A stretch of DNA of 33,566 nucleotides from the IMG/VR virus record IMGVR_UViG_3300045999_003816, positions 1-33,566 of that record; one strand, 5' to 3'. The DNA is from a virus. Below, in pieces: positions 28,253 to 33,566 of this stretch (position 1 is the stretch's first letter; every line of letters starts with the position of its first letter). The notes under the pieces were generated by a model that saw only the letters and a program-made list of their open reading frames with translations, made no database searches and had not been told where the DNA came from. The position numbers and the translations under genes are program-made.

Positions 28253-28923
28253 TGCATCCCTTGGTTGTTGTAACAGTGCCACAGTCCGTCGGTACCTTCG
28301 AACCATGTGTATCCGTCGACGTTATGCTCATACATCAGGGACAGCATGGTCTTGCCAGCCTTGACCCGTTGGCGCTCGATCATGGCCGATTCCAGCACCT
28401 CATGGCGTGAGATAAGTCTGGCCTCGGTAGCGTTGAATTGGGATAGGTCGGGGCCGTCATCGGGTAGGACGCCATCCCACGCGTCGCCTGGTGGCTGTTT
28501 ATACCGCTTAAAATACTCCCAATCCTGAGCCAGCACGTCGTGTAAATACGTACCTCGGGTTGCCTCGACGACGGCATCTATCGTTTCCGGTTGCAAGGTG
28601 CCCCCTGACGTAGCAACCGACGCCAAATCGTCGCAACTGTAACGATACCATTGACTTACGAGGAAATCCAGCATCCCCTCGGTTGCTAGGTTGCAGGGTG
28701 AAACTATAGTTTTCACTCTATACTTTTCATTTATTTCTCCTTCTACTTCTAATATATTCTTACAACCTAGCAACCTAGAGAAGTAAATATAGATATAGTA
28801 AGGGGTTAAGTCGGTTGCCACCTGTTCGTCTGAACTGACAACCTTCTGGCAATCCGGCAACCGAGGGGTGGCAACCGGACTCAGAAGCCCCATTTCGACT
28901 AATTCATCACGTGTGAACAGCAT
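28249..28923 (-). CDS. Unknown protein whose gene contains the candidate origin (224 aa)
   Basis: No family is recognised. The start is MLFTRDELVEMGLLSPVATP. The middle (PYYIYIYFSRLLGCKNILEV) is encoded by an AT-rich stretch, and the C-terminal half is helical (ATEARLISRHEVLESAMIER) and ends DGYTWFEGTDGLWHCYNN. GGTTGC hexamers in the first 335 bases of the gene are read in all three frames, producing peptides such as PVATP, RLPD and SRLLG. The DNA repeat, not the protein, therefore seems conserved. The stop overlaps the VRR-NUC start, and the start adjoins the primase gene. A replication role, such as an origin-binding protein, is suggested by position only. Confidence 0.7.
   Translation of the reverse strand: MLFTRDELVEMGLLSPVATPRLPDCQKVVSSDEQVATDLTPYYIYIYFSRLLGCKNILEVEGEINEKYRVKTIVSPCNLATEGMLDFLVSQWYRYSCDDLASVATSGGTLQPETIDAVVEATRGTYLHDVLAQDWEYFKRYKQPPGDAWDGVLPDDGPDLSQFNATEARLISRHEVLESAMIERQRVKAGKTMLSLMYEHNVDGYTWFEGTDGLWHCYNNQGMQ
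28589..28876. other. Candidate replication origin: GGTTGC iterons around an AT-rich core
   Basis: Eight exact GGTTGC/GCAACC hexamers lie within 288 bases: plus-strand at 28589, 28681, 28689 and 28813; minus-strand at 28613, 28770, 28857 and 28871. Two one-base variants (acaacc) are at 28762 and 28838. The extended consensus is close to CGGTTGCYA. Between 28695 and 28812 the DNA is strongly AT-rich with a palindrome aaactatagttt at 28701-28712. A perfect 13-bp inverted repeat (28681-28693 and 28763-28775) flanks it. Chance expectation for one hexamer here is about 0.14. The flanking genes are replication genes. Confidence 0.6.
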
Positions 28924-31064
28924 TAGAACTCCCCTTGCTCATCTACGTTGAATGGCGAATGAGCACCGCTCTTCGTGCCTATAATCACGTTGTAGCCCCT
29001 TCTCGTGCCCGTGGTGGTCTTTTTAGCTATTCGGGGTATGTTGGCCTTGGCTAATGCCCTTCCAAGCCCGTAAATGAACTTATCGTTGATTTGCAGGGAT
29101 ATCTTCTCTTCATCGAAGACACGGTTCGCCAGCTGTGATGCAACCTCGGACGTGGTCAGGAACGGCACGTGAGCCCCCGAGCCCTCCGGCTTGTGGGTTA
29201 TGTACTTGGACACTAAGTCGTCGTATTGCGTCAAAACTTCAAAGTGCTTGTTCCAATCGTTGATCTTGCTGATCTCACGATCATCAAACCAGTAACGTTT
29301 TCCCTCACGGTAGTATGCAACAGCCTGCGACCACAGACCGTCGATGTCAAACTGGCGTATAGCCGTAATGTCGATGTTGCCCCCTACCGGTATGACAGGG
29401 AACCGGCGCGATCCGGTCTCGTCGTTCAGGAAGGTGCGTCTGTTGACAGATCCGGCAAAGGAGCACCGTCTGGCGTACGTCGTCTCATACTTGTCGTAAG
29501 GAGACCGTAGGCGCATGGTGTCGGACGTGATGATGGCCTTGATAGATTCGTGCTGCTTCTTCGTCATCGACTCTAATTCGTCGTCTACGACCATGAAAGA
29601 CCTGGCAATGATCAGTTTGACGTCCTTGTCGTCTGAAATGCTGCCCTCATGGTAATAGTCTTGCCGAAGTTCCACAGGGCATAGGTGCCGTAGGTAGGTC
29701 GTCTTGCCTATCCCTTGGCCGCCCTGCAGAATGAGCATTATGTGGTTCGGTTTGTGATCGAGAGCACCGGCCACGGCCCCTATTAGCCACTTCTCGATAA
29801 TCATTTCAAAGATTGCGTGCTGTACTTCGGCTGAGTTATGCTTACCATCGTCGATGTCGGCATCGTGTGGCAGTAGCTGCACGTAATCACGGATGAAATT
29901 ACGATCGCCTGCTTTCCATTCGTCCAAACCTTCGAAATACGATTTGATAGGGTCGTGCTTAGGTACGAAATCACTATCGAGCACTTCGTTCATGCGTTCC
30001 TTGGTGATCTTGATGCCAATTTTCCGCATCTTCCGTAACTGTGAGTGCACCCAGTAGTCAGTCAGGGCTTCAAATTTGACATCGTTGTCGCCCCTGAGCT
30101 CGATTTTGCCTGTAATAACATTCTTGCGGAACTCGTAACCACTGGACAGGTACGATTCAACCTTGTCTAGGATCTCAGTCGGGTCTTTGGTCTCGAGTTT
30201 GATAATGTCCTTGGGAACCTCATACCCGTGCAGTCTGGCATAGTAGTACAGCGTCGCCGTGGTGACCCGTGTGAGCTTATTCTTGAGAACATCTGCATAC
30301 GTCAGGCCTCCAGACATCGGTGACCACTCCTCTAGGAGCTGTGCTGCCATCTTATCGTCTCCTAGGGCGTGTGCGACTGCTGCCACTACTTTCTTCCACT
30401 GGATGTGATCCTGCTGCTTAGGTATTACGCGCAGCATTGCTCTAATCTGGTCAACGTTCGGCTTAGTACCACCGAAGGCGTTAAAAGCAATCTCCAGATC
30501 TCGTGCTTCCTCATGGCCGTCTGTCATATCAGCTATCTGATCCATGGTAAGGATGTTACCCCAGACGTGGATCTGTGCGTTCTTAGCACCGAACCAGATG
30601 CGTACTGCATCTCGTGCGTTGGTGTCGCCTCCGAAGCGTTCAGCGAGTGCCGTGGTGATTGCTTTGTAGTCTTTGGCGTTGCGTATGGGCTCTTCGGTTA
30701 TAAACATGACCCGATAACGTGGGTTCTCTGCAGTGTGCGAGGCTGTCGTGTAGGCGAAGGAAGCGTACTTGCGGAAATAGGGGTCTGCCTCGATGTCGTC
30801 GAAGCTATGTTTGCCGTTGTCGACGTCAACGCCTACAATCTGTGCAGACTTGAAAGCATCGCCGTTGCGCTTGGCAAATCCTGTCTTCTGATCTACGTGC
30901 AAATCAGCACAGCAGATGGGAAACCCATGACCTACGAGGTGGTTGATGATGTCGTCGCTGACCATCTCGACAGGTGAGAGCTGAGCGCTTAGCGCCACCC
31001 AGTCCTGACGTGTTGCAGCCTTATTGACAACGGTTTTGTTTATCGATAGACGTATCACTTGCAC
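28923..31064 (-). CDS. Primase-helicase: PrimPol-like N-terminus with VapE/VirE-type C-terminus (713 aa)
   Basis: The N-terminal part has a D-x-D metal motif in QIVGVDVDNGKH (D80/D82) and an S-H motif in YTTASHTAENPRYRVMF, as in archaeo-eukaryotic primases of mobile elements. Residues of about 205-285 resemble a PriCT domain (IRAMLRVIPKQQDHIQWKKV). The C-terminal half is a VapE/VirE-like P-loop ATPase with Walker A ILQGGQGIGKTTYL (448-455), Walker B FMVVDDELE (491-496) and the family segment SVNRRTFLNDETGSRRFPVI. It should prime and unwind phage DNA. The start is a GTG at 31064, 9 bases after ACACGGAG. It is the likely central replication protein of this phage. Confidence 0.88.
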   Translation of the reverse strand: MQVIRLSINKTVVNKAATRQDWVALSAQLSPVEMVSDDIINHLVGHGFPICCADLHVDQKTGFAKRNGDAFKSAQIVGVDVDNGKHSFDDIEADPYFRKYASFAYTTASHTAENPRYRVMFITEEPIRNAKDYKAITTALAERFGGDTNARDAVRIWFGAKNAQIHVWGNILTMDQIADMTDGHEEARDLEIAFNAFGGTKPNVDQIRAMLRVIPKQQDHIQWKKVVAAVAHALGDDKMAAQLLEEWSPMSGGLTYADVLKNKLTRVTTATLYYYARLHGYEVPKDIIKLETKDPTEILDKVESYLSSGYEFRKNVITGKIELRGDNDVKFEALTDYWVHSQLRKMRKIGIKITKERMNEVLDSDFVPKHDPIKSYFEGLDEWKAGDRNFIRDYVQLLPHDADIDDGKHNSAEVQHAIFEMIIEKWLIGAVAGALDHKPNHIMLILQGGQGIGKTTYLRHLCPVELRQDYYHEGSISDDKDVKLIIARSFMVVDDELESMTKKQHESIKAIITSDTMRLRSPYDKYETTYARRCSFAGSVNRRTFLNDETGSRRFPVIPVGGNIDITAIRQFDIDGLWSQAVAYYREGKRYWFDDREISKINDWNKHFEVLTQYDDLVSKYITHKPEGSGAHVPFLTTSEVASQLANRVFDEEKISLQINDKFIYGLGRALAKANIPRIAKKTTTGTRRGYNVIIGTKSGAHSPFNVDEQGEF

Positions 31065-31088
31065 GTGGTTGTTCTCCGTGTGTAGATG

Positions 31089-31292
31089 TTAAAGAATTAT
31101 GAAAGCTAACAACTTGATAGCCACGTAAGCTATCCCCAATGCCACGGCACCGATTCCAGCCACCGCAGCCACAAAGGCCAGCGTTGTAGTGTATACGACA
31201 GCCTGACGTGCCCAGGGGGGCAGAGGCGAAGGACGTGAGATGATTAGCTCACGTTCAGCATCGAGGGCTTTGCGGAAGTCATCGCGGTTCAT
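31089..31292 (-). CDS. Small two-helix membrane protein (67 aa)
   Basis: A charged N-terminus (NRDDFRKALDAERELIISRP) is followed by a Pro-rich turn and two hydrophobic helices, AVVYTTTLAFVAAVAGIGAV and IAYVAIKLLAFIIL. The ATG at 31292 overlaps the previous stop as ATGA with AAGGA before it, so it is preferred over 31331, which would overlap the neighbour by 43 bases. It might be a second holin-like or host-membrane protein expressed early. Its function is unknown. Confidence 0.6.
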   Translation of the reverse strand: MNRDDFRKALDAERELIISRPSPLPPWARQAVVYTTTLAFVAAVAGIGAVALGIAYVAIKLLAFIIL

Positions 31293-31501
31293 GGTGCTGC
31301 ATCCTTGCTTGTTGGCATAAAATAGAAACACCCATCGTTGTATGTGAACGGTGGGGTGGTAATTATGACTCGAGGGTCGAAGTCTGTTTTGCCGTCGTCT
31401 TTGGCTCTTACTATGCTGTCATAGACAACCCAGCGGGCGCAGCGTTCTTTCTGAGCACAGGGGCCGCCAATGCAGACGGCGATGTCGAGGGGGAGGTTCA
31501 T
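31289..31501 (-). CDS. Small cysteine-containing protein (70 aa)
   Basis: The N-terminal half has three cysteines in CIGGPCAQKERCARW plus one near the C-terminus (DGCFYF), which could bind a metal ion. The same CxxxxCxxxxxCxRW cluster recurs in small phage proteins without known function. The ATG at 31501 overlaps the stop of the upstream gene, and its own stop overlaps the next ATG, so it is part of a three-gene coupled unit. No further assignment is supported. Confidence 0.6.
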   Translation of the reverse strand: MNLPLDIAVCIGGPCAQKERCARWVVYDSIVRAKDDGKTDFDPRVIITTPPFTYNDGCFYFMPTSKDAAP

Positions 31502-31761
31502 GGTCTTGGCAATGCCTCAAAAAATGATGTTAGATCTTGTTGGTCGTCCATCAGTCTGTACATAGTTTTTACCTCTTTCGAAGACATGATTCTTCTGCCA
31601 CCAGCTGCATAGAAAAAATGATGCTGCAAACGGGGTAAATACTCAACAATTACTTTACGTGTTGGCTTTTGCTCTAAAAGCATACTGCCATCAACAAATG
31701 TCAGGGTTTCGTAAGGGCCGTAATATGGTTCCCTAGGCTTTAGTTTCATTTTCTTCGACAC
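31498..31761 (-). CDS. Hypothetical protein (87 aa)
   Basis: This is an unrecognised basic protein reading MSKKMKLKPREPYYGPYETL and ending TSFFEALPRP. It uses a GTG start at 31761 preceded by TTGGAGTTTTT, closely like the leader at 1465 (CGGAGTTTTTATG). A terminator lies about 20 bases upstream, so the gene probably starts a transcript or depends on read-through. Lysine content and alternating hydrophobic strands (RKVIVEYLPRLQHHFFYAA) fit a small nucleic-acid or protein-binding fold, but this is weak. Confidence 0.55.
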   Translation of the reverse strand: MSKKMKLKPREPYYGPYETLTFVDGSMLLEQKPTRKVIVEYLPRLQHHFFYAAGGRRIMSSKEVKTMYRLMDDQQDLTSFFEALPRP

Positions 31762-31779
31762 AAAAACTCCAATTTACAA

Positions 31780-31815
31780 TCAAAAATTAAGGGCCGGCCT
31801 TCCACAACCGGCCCT
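31780..31815 (-). terminator. Rho-independent terminator downstream of the early block
   Basis: On the minus strand an 8-bp GC-rich stem (31808-31815 with 31790-31797, loop 10 bases) is followed by TTAATTTTTG. A smaller hairpin (gcaggg/ccctgc) lies at 31867-31883. The 128-base gap 31762-31890 otherwise holds only a 29-codon frame (31876-31787, MPLRVGSKYQHSNACGGVWN...) without a proper ribosome-binding site, which I do not call a gene. Confidence 0.75.
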
Positions 31816-31890
31816 CGTTCCAAACTCCACCACAGGCGTTGCTGTGTTGGTATTTACTACCGACACGCAGGGGCATACCCTGCTTATTGG

Positions 31891-32394
31891 TTAGTAAAAA
31901 AACTTTTCTACTGGTCTGCCGTATACGTTAACGTATGCGAACTGATCGACGACAGGTCGGTACCTGTTCAGCACGTAGTCAATCATCGGGCGAACCTTGC
32001 CAATGGTCTTGCTAATGTGCATCTCGTGTGCCAGCCTCTTGGCAGCCTCGATTTCGGCGTACTCAGCACGTTTCTTGTCAAGGAATTTCTTGATGACGGT
32101 GATTTGGCGCTGTTCGTAGTTTGGATTCTTAGGTGGCACAACGGCCCCGTTGGATTCTATAAACGTTGCCAGTTCTTCCTGCAGCTTGTTGAATGCACTT
32201 ACAAAGGCGATAAAGTTACCACAGGCAAGAGTTCGCGTACATCTTACGCTGTTACGTATTATCTGCACCTTCAACTGTACACAATTTCCTTGCTTATACG
32301 CTGAAATGTACTGTACAACCGGAACGTAAGCCATCTTGTTCGGGTCGGTATGCTCACACAGTTGTTTCCATATGTCAGAAAGGGAGTGCTGCAT
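31891..32394 (-). CDS. Hypothetical early protein (167 aa)
   Basis: I do not recognise this family. The N-terminal part is alpha/beta (YVPVVQYISAYKQGNCVQLK) and the C-terminal half a basic helical region (KKFLDKKRAEYAEIEAAKRL) that ends RPVEKFFY. The ATG at 32394 has AAGGAG 7 bases upstream; both are embedded in the codons for the acidic tail of the SSB-like gene, with a 20-base overlap. Tight coupling to the SSB-like protein and nuclease suggests a replication or recombination accessory factor. The gene is followed by a terminator. Confidence 0.6.
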   Translation of the reverse strand: MQHSLSDIWKQLCEHTDPNKMAYVPVVQYISAYKQGNCVQLKVQIIRNSVRCTRTLACGNFIAFVSAFNKLQEELATFIESNGAVVPPKNPNYEQRQITVIKKFLDKKRAEYAEIEAAKRLAHEMHISKTIGKVRPMIDYVLNRYRPVVDQFAYVNVYGRPVEKFFY

Positions 32395-33028
32395 CGTCGT
32401 CTCCTTGTGCTGGTGGTAACGTTTCGTTGACGGTAACAACACGTTCGTTGCGTTGTAGCTTGGGGCTTACTTTAGCTTGGAACTCAGACAGTAGGAAGTC
32501 CATCTGCTTTGTGTCGTCCCAAATCTCCTGACCGCGTACCTTGACCTTTTCCAGATCTGGTAAAATGATCTTCCCATCGACGGGGTTGATGGAACTACAG
32601 TAGAGGCGCTCGATTTTCTTCCCGCGCTGTGAGACAGTGCAGCCGGTGATGACTCTGCTGGCGTCGTCCTTAGGGCTGAAGCTATAGGGCTTGACTGTTG
32701 TGTCCAGCGTTGCATCCCACTCGGGATTGCAGAGCGCCTGTATGAGTGTTCTGGCATAATTACTAGAGTATTTTAGTGTCAAAACATAGGTATACGGCGC
32801 ATCGACGAAGGTGATACGCCACTGCTTACCGAAGTCGGTATCGGCAACCTGTATGGCCCGCACAAGACCTGTGAACTCATCGTGAACTAATTCGTGCACA
32901 GTGTTCCCGTCTTTGGTCACACGAGATACTGACTCGGGTGTGGCCTCACGAAGGCGAATGCGGCACTTGCCATCGCTGAGGGTGAAGTAAGTGGCATTTG
33001 TTGCCACGGATGATGATTGAAAACCCAT
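32375..33028 (-). CDS. Putative single-stranded DNA-binding protein with acidic tip (217 aa)
   Basis: The C-terminus ends GDDDAALPF, very like the acidic tips (DDDIPF, DDDLPF) by which bacterial and phage SSBs contact partner proteins. The body is beta-rich (CRIRLREATPESVSRVTKDG, KQWRITFVDAPYTYVLTLKY), compatible with an OB-type fold, but no classical SSB motif is clear, so the call rests on the tip and gene context. I chose the ATG at 33028 with AGGA upstream. A GTG at 33088 adds 20 residues but lacks a site. It lies between the RecB-like nuclease and replication genes. Confidence 0.6.
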   Translation of the reverse strand: MGFQSSSVATNATYFTLSDGKCRIRLREATPESVSRVTKDGNTVHELVHDEFTGLVRAIQVADTDFGKQWRITFVDAPYTYVLTLKYSSNYARTLIQALCNPEWDATLDTTVKPYSFSPKDDASRVITGCTVSQRGKKIERLYCSSINPVDGKIILPDLEKVKVRGQEIWDDTKQMDFLLSEFQAKVSPKLQRNERVVTVNETLPPAQGDDDAALPF

Positions 33029-33123
33029 GATAGGTGATCCTGAAAAGGTGAAAAATGTGGGTTGTGTGGTTGGTGTAACAATACGCACCGGTGCCCGTCA
33101 ACCACAACAGACACCGGCACGGT
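33029..33123. promoter_or_regulatory. Gap between the nuclease and SSB-like genes
   Basis: These 95 bases contain ccggtg/caccgg inverted elements, including the palindrome gcaccggtgc at 33085-33094, and a CA-rich leader (ACCAACCACACAACCCAC on the minus strand) like those before the genes at 3132 and 3364. TTGACG lies 18 bases before TACACC on the minus strand and may be a weak promoter. No gene is visible. Confidence 0.35.
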
Positions 33124-33566
33124 TTACGAATGGCCCACGGAGAGAAGCCAGTCGTCATCAGTCAATGTTTCGTCATTCTTTGCCAGCCGTTCGTAGGCAG
33201 CCCGTGCGATGTCTTCAGGGCGCACAATCTCGATGGTCGCTTGTCCAGGTAAAGTTCCCGTGTAAATTTTCTTTTCTCTTGGTGTGCGCAGTGTGCCGTT
33301 CATGGATTTGAACAGCAGGCACCGTGCGGCTATTTCGTTCAGACTTACCTCGCCTGTCTGACGTTTCCAAGTCCACGTTGGATCGGTTCGCCAGTCTTTA
33401 GGGAGCCAGTTGTATATCTCAGTCACGACAGGCCAGCCATGCGCTTCGGCATGTTCGTTCCATGCGAGGCGGTACATCTCTAGTTGCACGGCATAGTCGT
33501 CGTATACAGACGATCCGCTCTTGAAATCAACGATCGCAACCTTGCCATTGCGTAGTCGACATACGA
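33124..33566 (-). CDS. PD-(D/E)XK nuclease, RecB/Cas4-like (C-terminal part)
   Basis: This is the C-terminal part of the nuclease that starts at 544, interrupted only by the window ends. It repeats residues of about 140-180 through the terminal duplication (VDFKSG and QLEMYRLAWNEH) and continues with HGWPVVTEIYNWLPKDWRTD and PTWTWKRQTGEVSLNEIAAR to the end DDDWLLSVGHS. A GTG at 33489 (codon 165 of the full protein) should not be taken as a start, because it falls inside the catalytic core. The SSB-like gene follows after a 95-base gap. Confidence 0.88.
   Translation of the reverse strand, partial: VCRLRNGKVAIVDFKSGSSVYDDYAVQLEMYRLAWNEHAEAHGWPVVTEIYNWLPKDWRTDPTWTWKRQTGEVSLNEIAARCLLFKSMNGTLRTPREKKIYTGTLPGQATIEIVRPEDIARAAYERLAKNDETLTDDDWLLSVGHS
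33441..33566. repeat. Terminal direct repeat, right copy (126 bp)
   Basis: This copy is identical to 4-129. The nuclease frame reads smoothly from 33440 into this repeat and on to 130, and it would be broken only by positions 1-3. The circular length is therefore about 33,437 bp. Confidence 0.95.

Noticed and set aside
30369-30977. 202-codon plus-strand frame
   Set aside because: It is antisense to the PrimPol domain of the primase-helicase, which has clear motifs.
31787-31876. 29-codon minus-strand frame ending in the terminator
   Set aside because: Its AGGG is only one base from the ATG, and its last codons are the terminator stem; not enough to call a gene.
33085-33123. Terminator after the nuclease gene
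   Set aside because: The ccggtg/caccgg stem is short, has a long loop and no T-run, so termination is not supported.
1-33566. CRISPR array, tRNA genes or integrase/repressor lysogeny module
   Set aside because: I saw no regularly spaced repeats, no tRNA-like cloverleaf and no recombinase or CI-like protein; the phage is more likely virulent, though a missing integrase alone does not prove it.

Overview
The window is an essentially complete genome of a small tailed double-stranded DNA phage with siphovirus-like architecture. Positions 4-129 are repeated exactly at 33441-33566, and one nuclease reading frame runs across that junction. The molecule therefore closes into a circle of about 33.44 kb (positions 4-33440). 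Every gene I can support is on the minus strand, so the genome reads from high to low coordinates. Genes are tightly packed, and many stops overlap the next start (ATGA, GTGA, TAATG). Shine-Dalgarno sites are common. I see no tRNA, integrase, repressor, CRISPR array or insertion sequence. The host cannot be named from sequence alone; the Shine-Dalgarno use and one sigma70-like promoter only suggest a bacterium with conventional initiation signals.

Early/accessory region (3.36 kb down to 1, then across the junction to about 31.5 kb): small coupled genes, a GT2-type glycosyltransferase, membrane peptides, a ribbon-helix-helix regulator with an AT-hook-like arm, a RecB/Cas4-type nuclease, a protein with an SSB-like acidic tip, and further small genes. 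Replication region (31.1-27.5 kb): a primase-helicase of PrimPol plus VapE/VirE type, an unknown protein whose gene holds a dense cluster of GGTTGC repeats around an AT-rich core (candidate origin), a VRR-NUC nuclease, and a stand-alone DnaA domain IV-like DNA-binding protein.

Packaging and head (27.5-20.2 kb): small and large terminase, a DNA methyltransferase, a portal fused to a MuF-like domain, prohead protease, HK97-fold major capsid protein and a probable decoration protein. Next come beta-rich fibre-like proteins and a glycine-rich probable adhesin preceded by a small paralogue of its N-terminus (20.1-17.5 kb). The lysis-like cassette (17.5-14.8 kb) has two membrane proteins, a metallophosphoesterase, an HEXXH peptidase and a CHAP endolysin. 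Connector and tail genes follow (14.8-3.5 kb): head-tail connectors, a second glycosyltransferase, major tail protein, tail chaperones with a possible +1 frameshift, an 1172-residue tape measure and tail-tip proteins including a C1q-like one. A rho-independent terminator at 3.45 kb closes the late region and abuts the candidate early promoter.

The most interesting signals are the iteron-like origin candidate combined with the phage DnaA-domain protein and perfect DnaA boxes in two intergenic gaps; the repeated 27-bp gene-boundary cassettes in the small-gene cluster; and a recurrent ACACGGAG leader, two copies of which sit about 41 bp downstream of a TTGCAWTGCAA palindrome.
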